A stretch of DNA of 64,000 nt from Rhodovulum visakhapatnamense (lineage in GTDB: Bacteria > Pseudomonadota > Alphaproteobacteria > Rhodobacterales > Rhodobacteraceae): the NCBI RefSeq assembly GCF_004365965.1, contig NZ_SOEB01000006.1:150069-214068 (forward strand), in the 5' to 3' direction. The translations under genes and the position numbers were made by a program. Below are positions 25,057 through 33,232 of this stretch, piece after piece. The notes under the pieces are model-generated. The model worked only from the letters and a program-made list of their open reading frames with translations. It ran no database searches and was not told the origin of the DNA. The first letter of the stretch is position 1. Every line of letters begins with the position of its first letter.

Positions 25057-25794
25057 TCAGCGCCCTTTACCGCCGGGCTTTCCGGCCGGGCCGGGCCGCC
25101 GGCGATTTCGCCGTCCTGCGCCAGACGCCCCGGCTCCGGTCGCTGCCGTCTCACCGGAGGGTCCGGCGGCAGCCTCCGAAGGCGCGGGAGCCGCCGCCGC
25201 CTCGGAGGGTGTTTCTGTGCTTTGTGTCTCGTCGTCGGCGTCGGGCTTGGCTGCGGGCATGTCGGCCGCGGCGCTTTCCGGGTCCGCCGGTTCAGCCGGG
25301 GCGGGGGTTTCGTCGGACGCCGGTGTCCCAGCGGCGTCCGACGAGGCTTCGGCGTCCTCGGCCGTATGTGAGACGGCCTCGGCCGGGGCAGGGACCTCCG
25401 ACGCGGCTTCAGCCGCGCTGGCGGTCCCTGCCTCGACCTCGGCCGCAGGCTCGGACGCCGCGGCCGTTCCGGCGGCCGGTTCAGGAACCGGTTCCGCCGG
25501 GACCACGCCCACGGTCGCGGGACTGTCCACCAGCAAGGACACATCCCGCGCCGGGCGCGCGATAACCTGGGTCGACACGACGCGGTTCACGCGTTCGGCC
25601 GCCACGGCGCCAGCCGCGACCGCGGCCTTGATGGCGCCCACTTCTCCGCGAAGCTTGACGACCGTCATGCCGTCGCCGTTGGTCAGTTCGTAGCCCACCA
25701 GCTGGACATTGGCCGATTTCACCGCAGCGTCGGCGGCTTCAACGGCAGCGGCCAGGCCGATGGTTTCGATCAATCCAAGGCTTTGCTCGGTCAT
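25057..25794 (-). CDS. BMC-H shell protein with long acidic C-terminal tail
   Basis: This 245-residue protein has one BMC domain (residues 1-90: LGLIETIGLAAAVEAADAAVKSANV, GEVGAIKAAVAAGA, VIARP) followed by about 155 residues rich in Ala, Glu, Pro, Ser and Asp, ending in a basic patch GRRNRRRPGPAGKPGGKGR. Canonical BMC-H subunits are about 90-100 residues, so the tail is the special part; it is probably disordered and would protrude from one face of the hexamer. ATG 25794 has GAGG nine bases upstream; an ATG at 25803 is too close to it. It stands between the PduB-like BMC-T gene and pduL. Confidence 0.9.
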   Translation of the reverse strand: MTEQSLGLIETIGLAAAVEAADAAVKSANVQLVGYELTNGDGMTVVKLRGEVGAIKAAVAAGAVAAERVNRVVSTQVIARPARDVSLLVDSPATVGVVPAEPVPEPAAGTAAASEPAAEVEAGTASAAEAASEVPAPAEAVSHTAEDAEASSDAAGTPASDETPAPAEPADPESAAADMPAAKPDADDETQSTETPSEAAAAPAPSEAAAGPSGETAATGAGASGAGRRNRRRPGPAGKPGGKGR

Positions 25795-25815
25795 GACGGT
25801 CATCCTCTTTCACGC

Positions 25816-26637
25816 TCAGATGTACGGCGTGGTGGTCGACTTGAGCTCGGTGGTCGGATCAAGCGTGCTCAGAAGCTGCTTGCCCACGTCGCGCGCGGCG
25901 TGGATCGACTGGCGCACCGCGCCGGAGTCGCCGCTGAACATGTAGATCACCTCGTTCGAGTAGCTGGTGCCGCCGTTGCCGGGCGTCGCGTAGCCGACCG
26001 CATCGACGGTTGCCGCCTTGGCAGCGGTATCGGCCATCAGCACGCCGATCGCGGCAGGCGAGCCCACGGTGATGCCGAAGGCCTGGCCGACCGGTGCCCC
26101 GAAGGCCTTGTTCAGCGCGAAGCTGGCCCGGGCGGTGTACTGGAACTCCAGGTGGCCCGCGTCGTTGCCGTAGACATCGCCGAAGGTGCGGTCCAGTTCG
26201 CCGAGCATCACCTCGACCGCCCGACGGGCGTCCGAAACGTCGGCTGCGCCGAAGATGACCAGCGAGCCGTGGCCGCCGCCGCCCTTGGTGTCGCGCGGCA
26301 GTTCGATGACCAGGACTTCGCTGTTCGTGGCCTTCACCGCCTCATCGGCCGCGAAGATGTGGGGACCGGCCCCGGTCCGCGCGCCGACGATGCCGATCGA
26401 CCGGTATTTCTTGTCGATTTTCATCGCTTCGTGCAGGGCCGGATCGACATTGGCGATGACCACGCCGATGGTGTCGCCGATCGCGGTGCCGACGAATTCG
26501 GTCAGCTGGCACGCCTTGGGGGCTTTGGCGGGAGCCGCCTTGGCCTGGGGTTGGGGTTCGGAGGAGGAGGAGCTGTCGCTCCCCCCCATTTTCCGGATCA
26601 CTTCCCCCATCAGTTGTTCGACAAGATCGTCTTTCAT
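25816..26637 (-). CDS. pduB: BMC-T shell protein, PduB-like
   Basis: A 273-residue trimer-forming shell protein with two tandem BMC domains. It has a flexible Ser/Pro/Ala N-terminus (about 40 residues, as in PduB), then CQLTEFVGTAIGDTIGVVIANVDP, which closely follows PduB, SIGIVGARTGAGPHIFAADEAVK and, in the second domain, GVLMADTAAKAATVDAVGY and EVIYMFSGDSGAVRQ. PduB is the abundant pseudohexameric tile that links lumen enzymes to the shell. AAGGAGG precedes the start. It lies between two BMC-H genes. Confidence 0.93.
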   Translation of the reverse strand: MKDDLVEQLMGEVIRKMGGSDSSSSSEPQPQAKAAPAKAPKACQLTEFVGTAIGDTIGVVIANVDPALHEAMKIDKKYRSIGIVGARTGAGPHIFAADEAVKATNSEVLVIELPRDTKGGGGHGSLVIFGAADVSDARRAVEVMLGELDRTFGDVYGNDAGHLEFQYTARASFALNKAFGAPVGQAFGITVGSPAAIGVLMADTAAKAATVDAVGYATPGNGGTSYSNEVIYMFSGDSGAVRQSIHAARDVGKQLLSTLDPTTELKSTTTPYI

Positions 26638-26666
26638 GACCGATCCTCCTTGTCCTTAATCAGGGG

Positions 26667-26957
26667 TTATTCGGCGGCCGGGGCGGGATGGGGCAGAATG
26701 CGTTCCACCTCGGTATGCGGCCGCGGGATCACGTGGACAGAGGCCACGGTGCCGACCTTGCCGGCCGCCACGGCGCCCGCATCGGTGGCGGCCTTGACCG
26801 CGCCGACATCGCCACGCACCATCACGGTGACGAGGCCCGAGCCGATTTTCTCGTAGCCGATCATCGTCACGTTGGCCGATTTGACCATGGCATCCGCCGC
26901 CTCGATGGCGCCGACCAGACCTTTGGTTTCGACCATTCCCAGTGCTTCCTGTTGCAT
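26667..26957 (-). CDS. BMC-H hexameric shell protein (PduA/J-like)
   Basis: The 96-residue protein is a canonical hexamer subunit: [54 protein letters not shown] (quoted only to show the family core in pieces: [23 protein letters not shown]) and [10 protein letters not shown] at the end. Pore loop KIGSGLV has the Gly-Ser-Gly of metabolite-permeable PduA-type pores. ATG 26957 follows AAGGAGAG; an upstream Met at 26975 has no site. It should be the main shell tile. Confidence 0.95.
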   Translation of the reverse strand: MQQEALGMVETKGLVGAIEAADAMVKSANVTMIGYEKIGSGLVTVMVRGDVGAVKAATDAGAVAAGKVGTVASVHVIPRPHTEVERILPHPAPAAE

Positions 26958-27044
26958 CGCTCTCTCCTTGCTCACGATGTTTCGTTGATGAAGTTTGCCT
27001 TAGGGTCTTCGCGCTTCTTGCTCTGCTGCATCCTCCCTCGTCTC

Positions 27045-28163
27045 CTAACCGCCGACCTGCATCAGCAGGGCGTCCAGGTCTGCCTGGGACGGTTTGCGTG
27101 GGTTGCTGGTCGTGCAGGCATCGGCCAGCGCTGCCGCCGCGATCTGGGATCGGGCATGGCTGAATTCTTCCATGTCCGTCCCGAGACCCCGGAGGGATGA
27201 CGGGATGCCGAACCTGGCATTGAGGCCCTGGATCTCGTGGATCAGGGCGCCGACCCCGGCGCGCGTGCTGGGCACGTCGAGCCCGATCAGACGGGCGATC
27301 CGGGCGTAGCGTTCGGCGGCCTCGGGCTCTTCGGCGTTCCAGGCGATCACCAGCGGCATCAGAACCGCGTTGACGCGGCCGTGCACGACATGGAGCCGCC
27401 CGCCGAGGGCATGGGCGAGGCTGTGGTTGATGCCGAGCCCCGCCGCGCTGAACGCCAGCCCGGCCAGGCAGGACGCCTGGTGCATCGCGTCCCGCGCCTC
27501 GATGTCGTCGCCATTGGCGAAGCAGCGGGGCAGGAAGGCGAAGGCCAGAGCCAGCGCCTTTTCGGCGAAGGCGTCGGTGAAATGGTTGGCACCGGTCGCG
27601 ACCACGGCCTCGATGGCGTGGGTGATGACGTCCATGCCGGTATCGGCGGTCACCTTCGGCGGCGCGGTGCGCACGAATTCGGGGTCCAGAAGCGCCACGT
27701 CGGGGACGAGCTCTTCCGAGATCAGGGGAAACTTGCGGCCGTTGGCGGGGTCCGAGATCACCGCGAACGAGGTCACTTCGGACCCGGTGCCGCTGGTCGT
27801 CGGGATTGCCACGAACGGGATGTAACGGCCCTCGGCCATCTGCCGGACGATGGCAAGGATCGCCTTGCCGGCGTCGATCGGCGAGCCGCCGCCCAGTGCT
27901 AGGATCACGTCCGGGCCGAAATCGGCCAGCAGGCGGGCGCCCCTGGAGACGGTGTCGAGCGGCGGCTCGGGGATCGCTTCGTCGAAGACCAGCACGTCGC
28001 AGCCCTTCAGCGAGGCTTTCACCCGGTCAAGCGCACCCGACTGGGCCATGAAGGCGTCGGTGACGATGCCGACTTTCTGACCGCGATAGGCATGCAGGCG
28101 GTCCAGCAGGCCCGGGCCGAAGACGATCTCGGTCCTGGGATGGAAGCTTTGATAGCGGGTCAT
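27045..28163 (-). CDS. Iron-containing alcohol dehydrogenase (PduQ-like)
   Basis: A 372-residue group III alcohol dehydrogenase. It has the NAD-binding GGGSPIDAGKA, PTTSGTGSEVTSFAVI, and iron-ligand segments TGMDVITHAIEAVV, GINHSLAHALGG and VVHGRVNAVLMP with Asp and His ligands. Inside the shell it would reduce propionaldehyde to 1-propanol and regenerate NAD+ for the acylating aldehyde dehydrogenase. Start 28163 fits the family N-terminus (TRYQSFHPRTEIVFGPG); a Met 15 codons earlier is possible. It follows the dehydratase gene after a 132-base gap with a hairpin. Confidence 0.93.
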   Translation of the reverse strand: MTRYQSFHPRTEIVFGPGLLDRLHAYRGQKVGIVTDAFMAQSGALDRVKASLKGCDVLVFDEAIPEPPLDTVSRGARLLADFGPDVILALGGGSPIDAGKAILAIVRQMAEGRYIPFVAIPTTSGTGSEVTSFAVISDPANGRKFPLISEELVPDVALLDPEFVRTAPPKVTADTGMDVITHAIEAVVATGANHFTDAFAEKALALAFAFLPRCFANGDDIEARDAMHQASCLAGLAFSAAGLGINHSLAHALGGRLHVVHGRVNAVLMPLVIAWNAEEPEAAERYARIARLIGLDVPSTRAGVGALIHEIQGLNARFGIPSSLRGLGTDMEEFSHARSQIAAAALADACTTSNPRKPSQADLDALLMQVGG

Positions 28164-28247
28164 TCGGGTCACCTGTTCTTTCGCGGGTCGGTCGGGTGGG
28201 GCGGACACGGGCGGCTGGATGTCAGGGGCCGCCGCCCGCGCCTCTCC

Positions 28248-28283
28248 CCGGTCGGCCCCCGCGTGCTGCGATGCGGGGACCGG
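28248..28283 (-). repeat. Hairpin downstream of the dehydratase gene
   Basis: CCCCGC-N10-GCGGGG forms a 6-bp stem, extended by CCGGT/ACCGG outside a small bulge. It lies between the dehydratase stop and the alcohol dehydrogenase start. It could protect the dehydratase message or partly terminate transcription; no T-run is present. Confidence 0.42.
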
Positions 28284-28295
28284 CCAATCGCTGGA

Positions 28296-30833
28296 TCAGA
28301 ACGTCTGTTCCGTCCGGCTGATGATGTCGTCCTGCACCTCTTTCGCGAGGACGACGAACTGGGCGCTGTAGCCGGCCACGCGGACCACGAGGTCCTTGTG
28401 GGCATCCGGGTTTTTCTGTGCGTCCAGCAGGGTCTGGCGGTCGATCACGTTGAACTGCACGTGCATGCCCTTGTGATCGAAGTACGACCGCACCAGCGAG
28501 GCGAAGTTCTGCAGCCCCTGGTCACCGGCCAGCGCCGCAGGCAGGAACTTCTGGTTGTAGAGGGTGCCGTTCGAGGCGATGAAGTGGTCAAGCTTGGCCA
28601 CCGAGTTCGCTGCGGCCGTCGGGCCCTTCGCATCCTTGCCTTGCCGGGGCGACACGCCGTCCGAGAGCGGTTTCTTGGCGAGACGGCCGTCGGGCAGCGC
28701 GCCCACGTCCTTGCCGAAGAGCACGTTCGCGGACACCGGGTAGATCCCGGCCTGGAACTGGCCACCGCGCGGGTTGGTGTACTTTTCAACCTCGAGGCAG
28801 TAGATCCGGGCGCATTTCCGGGCGATCAGGTCGACCTCGTCGTCATCGTTCCCGAAGCACTCGGCCGAGTCCATCAGGCGGCGGATGCCGTCATATTTTG
28901 ACGACCCCGACTGCGGCGTGTCCTTGGCGGCCAGCGTGCGGTAGACCTCGTCCTTCAGCGTGGCCACATCGACCGAGCTGTTGGTGGAGAGCACCTTGCG
29001 CACCGCCGCGTAGACTTCCTCTTCGCTCGGCGTGCCGCCGCCCGACGTCTGGGCGCTCTCGCCCAGCGCGACCCCGAAGTTGGCGTCCAGCGCGTCCTTC
29101 AGATCCGTCATCGACACTTTCTTTTCGTCGAAGACGAATTTCTTCATCGCGTAGACCGAGTCGCCGGTATCGGCGACGCCGAAGGCCTGCGGACCGGTGA
29201 AGTTGTAGATCGCGCCGCCTTCCTGGACCGACTTGCCGCGACCCATGCAGTCATCGACCATGGCCGACAGGAAGGGCAGGGGCGCCCGTTCGGCATGGGC
29301 GAGATCGACGCAGTTGTCGGCTTCGGCCAGGTATTTGACGAAGAAGGCCATCTGCGTCTTGAAGGCCGCATAGAAGTCGTCAAGCGAATTCCAGTCGGTC
29401 ATCTCGCCGGTTTTCGGCCCCAGCTGCGTGTCGCCCACGCGGCCGTTGTTCATGGTGATTTCCAGAACCTTGGCCACGTTGAAGAACGCCGCGTCGTGCC
29501 AGCCTTCGGTGCGGTGGATCGCCTGCGGTTCGACGCAGCCGACGATGCCGTAATCGCGGGCATCGGCCAGCGAGACACCGCGGTTCTGCAGCGCGGGGAT
29601 GATCACCTCGTCGTTGTAGACCGCCGGCACACCCAGCCCGAGGCGCACGACCTCGGCCGCCCGGAACAGGAACTCGTCGGGCGTGCCCTGCCAGACGCGG
29701 ATCGAGAAGGACGGCGCGGGCAGCTTCACATGGGCGACCGCTTCCATGCACATGTAGGACATGTCATTGGTCGCATCGAGACCGTCTTCGGTCTGGCCGC
29801 CGACGCAGAGGTTCTGGAACACCGCATAACCGGCAAAGGCCTGGGCCGACACCTCGTCGCGGGTCTTGTTGACGTCGTTCAGCTTGATCCAGATGCAGTC
29901 GACCAGTTCCTGCGCGAAGTCGCGGCTGATGGATTTGTCGGCTTGCAGATAGGGGTTCATGTACTGGTCGAACCGGCCCGGCGAGATCGAGTGGCCCGAG
30001 GATTCGATCTGCAGCATGCACTGGACGAACCACATGGTCTGGCAGGCTTCCCAGAACGTCGTGGCCGGGTTTTCAGGAACGCGGCGGCAGTTCTTGGCGA
30101 TCTGTTCAAGCTCGGCCTTGCGGCTCGGGTTCGATTCCTGCCTGGCCAGCTCTTCGGCCTTCGCCGCATAGCGGTGGGCGAAGTTGATCGCGGCGTTGTA
30201 GGAGATCACGACCGCGTTGTAGAACTGTTTCTTCTTGATGAAGCCGGGGTCTTTCTCGTCGAGGCATTCAAGCAGCTTGATCGCCTGTTCGATGACACCG
30301 CGGAAGCCGATCTTGAGGATCTTGCCGTAGTCCACGCAGACGTGGCCGACGCCGCCGAAGTAGTAGTTGCCGACGGTGAACACGCCGTTGGCCATGCAAT
30401 CATGGGCCTTTTTCGACATGTAGGACGCGGCAAGCGCCTGGGTCGTCTTGCCCGGCCAGTACTTGAAGGCCTCATGCAGCTCGGCGGCGGTTTCCTTCGG
30501 GATCTCGAAGGGGTCGGCCACGCGGGTCGCCATGGTGTCGAACTCGGCTTCCACCCAGTCGAACGAGAATTCGGGGCAGATTTCGGTCGAGCGCGGGTTC
30601 TTGGTGATCGCGCCGACGATCAGCTCGTCGTCGCGGATGGTCACGGGAAGCTCGTTGAAGATCTTCTCGGCCACCTTGGCGCGCCGCAGGATCGCAGGCA
30701 GCCCTTCGGTTGCCTTGTAGGCTTCGGTCGCCAGAACCGCACGCTCGGACTCGACATAGGGCCGGGCGTGGATGATCTGGGACTTGAGCCGCATCACGCG
30801 GTCCGTCGGTTTCGTAAAGCCCTTCTCAATCAT
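28296..30833 (-). CDS. Glycyl radical diol (1,2-propanediol/glycerol) dehydratase
   Basis: This 845-residue enzyme is the signature protein of the microcompartment. The thiyl-radical motif GCVEP has Cys433 and Glu435; the glycyl-radical loop RVAGYSAQF has Gly821. His164, His281, Ser282 and Asp447 fall at the positions reported to contact glycerol in Clostridium butyricum B12-independent glycerol dehydratase, and not the choline-binding set of CutC. It thus dehydrates 1,2-propanediol to propionaldehyde or glycerol to 3-hydroxypropionaldehyde. About 55 residues (590-645) with SEEEVYAAVRKVL flanked by Gly/Ser-rich linkers are inserted just before the C-terminal domain; this looks like an internal encapsulation peptide. 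The N-terminus lacks any extension. CTGGAGG precedes the start. Activated by the product of 18756..19673. Confidence 0.95.
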   Translation of the reverse strand: MIEKGFTKPTDRVMRLKSQIIHARPYVESERAVLATEAYKATEGLPAILRRAKVAEKIFNELPVTIRDDELIVGAITKNPRSTEICPEFSFDWVEAEFDTMATRVADPFEIPKETAAELHEAFKYWPGKTTQALAASYMSKKAHDCMANGVFTVGNYYFGGVGHVCVDYGKILKIGFRGVIEQAIKLLECLDEKDPGFIKKKQFYNAVVISYNAAINFAHRYAAKAEELARQESNPSRKAELEQIAKNCRRVPENPATTFWEACQTMWFVQCMLQIESSGHSISPGRFDQYMNPYLQADKSISRDFAQELVDCIWIKLNDVNKTRDEVSAQAFAGYAVFQNLCVGGQTEDGLDATNDMSYMCMEAVAHVKLPAPSFSIRVWQGTPDEFLFRAAEVVRLGLGVPAVYNDEVIIPALQNRGVSLADARDYGIVGCVEPQAIHRTEGWHDAAFFNVAKVLEITMNNGRVGDTQLGPKTGEMTDWNSLDDFYAAFKTQMAFFVKYLAEADNCVDLAHAERAPLPFLSAMVDDCMGRGKSVQEGGAIYNFTGPQAFGVADTGDSVYAMKKFVFDEKKVSMTDLKDALDANFGVALGESAQTSGGGTPSEEEVYAAVRKVLSTNSSVDVATLKDEVYRTLAAKDTPQSGSSKYDGIRRLMDSAECFGNDDDEVDLIARKCARIYCLEVEKYTNPRGGQFQAGIYPVSANVLFGKDVGALPDGRLAKKPLSDGVSPRQGKDAKGPTAAANSVAKLDHFIASNGTLYNQKFLPAALAGDQGLQNFASLVRSYFDHKGMHVQFNVIDRQTLLDAQKNPDAHKDLVVRVAGYSAQFVVLAKEVQDDIISRTEQTF

Positions 30834-30892
30834 GATTTCCTCCAGGCTGTGATGCCCCGCCGAGCCCTCGCGGCCCGCCGGCGCCGATTGCT

Positions 30893-31483
30893 TCAGATCG
30901 CGAGGTCGGGGGCCACCTGGCGCGCGAAGGCGCGCAGCAGTCCCGGATGTCCGGGCCAGGCCGGGGACGTCGCGAGGTTTCCGTCGATCACGGTGTCTTC
31001 CGGCGCGACGGCGACATAGGTGCCGCCGACGGCGCGGATCTCGGGGGCGACGGCCGGGTAGGCCGTCAGGCGGCGACCGGCGAGAACGCCGGCAGCGGCC
31101 AGGATTTGCGGGCCATGGCAGATCGCCGCGACCGGCCTGCCCGCCTCCATGACGGTGCGGGTCAGCGCCAGCACGTCCTCGTCGAGCCGCAGGTATTCGC
31201 AGGCCCGGCCCCCGGCGAGGTAGAGCCCGTCATAGGCGTCCGCCTCGATCAGTCCGAAGGCGGTGTTCAGTTGAAAGAGGTGACCGGGCTTTTCGCTATA
31301 GGTCTGGTCGCCCTCGAAATCGTGGACCGCGGTCCTGACAGTGTCGCCCGAGCGTTTCCCCGGGCAAGCCGCGTCGACCTGGAAACCGATCATTCCGAGC
31401 GCCTGAAAGGGGACCATCACTTCATAATCTTCGGAATAGTCGCCGACGATCATGAGGACTTTCTTTTTCGAGGAACCGGACAT
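30893..31483 (-). CDS. DJ-1/PfpI superfamily protein
   Basis: The 196-residue protein has the DJ-1/PfpI nucleophile elbow AAICHGPQIL with the reactive Cys, a DYSEDYEVMVPFQALGMIGF N-terminal strand-helix with the conserved Glu, and LYLAGGRACEYLR. Members include glyoxalase III/deglycase-like enzymes and proteases. As the first gene of the BMC operon, a role in repairing or disposing of reactive aldehydes that escape the shell is plausible. ATG 31483 has GAAGGAA at good spacing; ATG 31489 two codons earlier is nearly touching it. Peptidase activity cannot be excluded. Confidence 0.85.
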   Translation of the reverse strand: MSGSSKKKVLMIVGDYSEDYEVMVPFQALGMIGFQVDAACPGKRSGDTVRTAVHDFEGDQTYSEKPGHLFQLNTAFGLIEADAYDGLYLAGGRACEYLRLDEDVLALTRTVMEAGRPVAAICHGPQILAAAGVLAGRRLTAYPAVAPEIRAVGGTYVAVAPEDTVIDGNLATSPAWPGHPGLLRAFARQVAPDLAI

Positions 31484-31568
31484 TTCCATTTCCTTCGCGA
31501 TTGGCCGCGTCGTTGAAGAGAGAATAGGGTTTTGCAGGGGCCATCAGCAACGCGAAGGGTTTGACAAT

Positions 31569-31586
31569 GACGGGTAATCCCTTGAC
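31569..31586 (+). promoter_or_regulatory. Direct repeat copy 1, candidate regulator site
   Basis: GACGGGTAATCCCTTGAC matches the copy at 31683 in 13 of 18 positions, namely GACGGGTA, CTTG and the final C; start-to-start distance is 114 bp. Two same-orientation half-sites are typical of AraC-family activator binding. The activator role is inferred. Confidence 0.4.
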
Positions 31587-31682
31587 GACGGCAGCAAATC
31601 GGGCGCGTCGCCCTTGAAAACAAGGGGTTTGGCGCCGGGCGACGGCGAGGTGCAATCGGGCGCGATGACAAAAAATTACCCG

Positions 31683-31700
31683 GACGGGTAGAAACTTGTC
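31683..31700 (+). promoter_or_regulatory. Direct repeat copy 2, candidate regulator site
   Basis: GACGGGTAGAAACTTGTC is the second copy. It overlaps two dyads: TACCCGGACGGGTA at 31677-31690 and CTTGTC-N8-GACAAG at 31695-31714. The overlap makes this the densest part of the control region. Confidence 0.4.
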
Positions 31701-32208
31701 ATCGGGAGGACAAGGCATCCTCGGTCAGAACCGCGCAGGGGTGTGTCGGACAGGGCCTTCGGCATGTGGCGGAGGACTCATGGTGCCTTCGTAAGGCCTA
31801 GTAATAAAACAAGAAAATTTGACGGCTTTCGCCCTGGCGGGCCGATTCCGGGGCCTCTGGAGGGCGAATTCCGGGTCTTGTCCGACTCCGGCAAGAAATT
31901 ACCACCGGAGGCCAAGTTCCCCGCGTTGACCGGCTGTGCCAATTCGATCAACATTATTTGTGACGACGCACCCGAATTCGGGACTCGCTTTCGATATCAC
32001 ATATCGGGGGATGCAGTTTGAACCAACCGGAGGGCCTTCGGCTTTTCCGGAGACGGCAACCTGCGTTTCGAAAAACGGACGCGGGTGCGAAGCAAGCGGA
32101 AACCGAAAAAATCGACATGCGAACTTGGAAGCGGAATCGAAGCGAACGCGTAAATCCCATTCGAGGATTTCGCGTGAGGAATGTCGATTGCGTTGCAAGG
32201 AGGAATAA

Positions 32209-33120
32209 ATGACTGCACTCGGTTTACTGGTCGCCTTCGGGGGCGGCATCTTCGGGGCGGCGATCGGCGCATTGCCGGCCTTCGCCTTCGTGGGCATCCT
32301 GACGATCGCGGGCGTCGCGATCCAGCTGGCGGTCGCACCCGCGGCCACCGACTTCTTCGGGATCCCGTTCGGCGTCTTCGGCCCGCATGTGGGCGGGTTC
32401 GCCTCGGGCGTCGCCGCCGCGGCCTATGCGGCCTCGAAGGGCAAGCTTGACAGCGGCCGCAACATCGTGACGGCGGGCATGGGGCTGAACAGCCCCGATG
32501 TGCTGCTGGTCGGCGGCATCTTCGGGATCGTCGGCTACGTGATCTGCTGGGGCGTCGCGATGGTGCCCGATGTGGGCCCGGGCCTGCCCTGGACCGATTA
32601 TCCCGGCATGAGCGTCGTGATCTCGGCCTTCATCGTGCGCTTTCTCTGGGGCACCTGCGGCCTGTGCGGGAAAACGCCCGAGGGCGAGCGGTTCTTCCAC
32701 CCGACCGATGCCACCAAATGGCTGGTGTTCCAGAGCAGCTTCGGCCAGATCGCCGTCATCGGCATCGGCGTCGGACTGCTGGGCGGCTGGCTGGGCGTGA
32801 CCTACGGCACCGCTGGCGCGCTTCTGGCCTTCGGCATCGCCGCCGCGAGCCTGCTGTTCCTGACGGTCGGCGTTCTGACCCCGGTGACCCACCACATCGC
32901 CCTTCCGGCCGCGATCGTCGGCGTGGCCTCGGGCAGCATCCTCTGGGCCGCCATTGCCGGGCTGGTCTGCGCCTTCGTGGGCGAGTTCTTCGCCCGGGTC
33001 TTCCTTGACCGCGGCGATACCCATATCGACCCGCCGGCCTGCACCATCGCGGCCATGACGCTGGTCTTCAACGTACTGACTTCCATCGGCTTCTGGGCTC
33101 TCCTCCCACTGCCGGTGTGA
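32209..33120 (+). CDS. Uncharacterised polytopic membrane protein, BMC-linked
   Basis: The 303-residue protein is strongly hydrophobic with about nine to ten predicted membrane helices. I do not recognise its family. One polar loop after about residue 140 has WGTCGLCGKTPEGERFFHPTDATKW, which includes a CxxC pair. Gly-rich helices such as FGGGIFGAAIGALPAFAF and FGPHVGGFASGVAAAAYA suggest a transporter or channel. Ribosome site AAGGAGGAATAA is excellent. It opens the rightward arm of the BMC locus, 112 bases before the acetate/propionate kinase gene, so uptake of the diol or export of the carboxylate is the working hypothesis, not a known function. Confidence 0.8.
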   Translation: MTALGLLVAFGGGIFGAAIGALPAFAFVGILTIAGVAIQLAVAPAATDFFGIPFGVFGPHVGGFASGVAAAAYAASKGKLDSGRNIVTAGMGLNSPDVLLVGGIFGIVGYVICWGVAMVPDVGPGLPWTDYPGMSVVISAFIVRFLWGTCGLCGKTPEGERFFHPTDATKWLVFQSSFGQIAVIGIGVGLLGGWLGVTYGTAGALLAFGIAAASLLFLTVGVLTPVTHHIALPAAIVGVASGSILWAAIAGLVCAFVGEFFARVFLDRGDTHIDPPACTIAAMTLVFNVLTSIGFWALLPLPV

Positions 33121-33232
33121 TCCGGGGGCAGACCGACACCCTGCACCCCGAACGGGCGGCGCGACACCCTCCTCCCACCCTCCCCCCCCGTCGCGCCGCC
33201 CGTCCTTGCCGTTTCAAAGAAAGGACGACACC

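Larger units (their letters stand above)
31484..32208. promoter_or_regulatory. Divergent control region of the BMC locus
   Basis: This 725-base region between the leftward BMC operon and the rightward membrane protein/kinase genes is AT-richer than its surroundings and contains no convincing gene. Perfect dyads are CCCTTG-AAAA-CAAGGG (31611-31626), TACCCG-GA-CGGGTA (31677-31690), CTTGTC-N8-GACAAG (31695-31714) and CGATAT-CAC-ATATCG (31992-32006). A tandem-oriented direct repeat GACGGGTA-N4-CTTG-N-C occurs at 31569-31586 and 31683-31700. On the - strand a TTGCTG-N18-TATTCT pair about 30-60 bases before the DJ-1 gene is a candidate promoter. The AraC-type regulator of the locus is the obvious candidate ligand for the repeats. 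Confidence 0.55.

Noticed and set aside
28296..30833. Choline trimethylamine-lyase (CutC) identity of the glycyl radical enzyme
   Set aside because: The diol contacts His164, His281, Ser282 and Asp447 are present, and the long CutC-type N-terminal extension is absent. The operon has an acylating pathway and a PocR sensor, which fit a diol.
31422..31718. 98-codon minus-strand frame overlapping the start of the DJ-1 gene
   Set aside because: It overlaps the DJ-1 gene in another frame and has no family features.
31743..32021. 92-codon plus-strand open frame within the BMC control region
   Set aside because: No ribosome site and no recognisable motif; it starts within dyad-rich regulatory DNA, so it is treated as non-coding.
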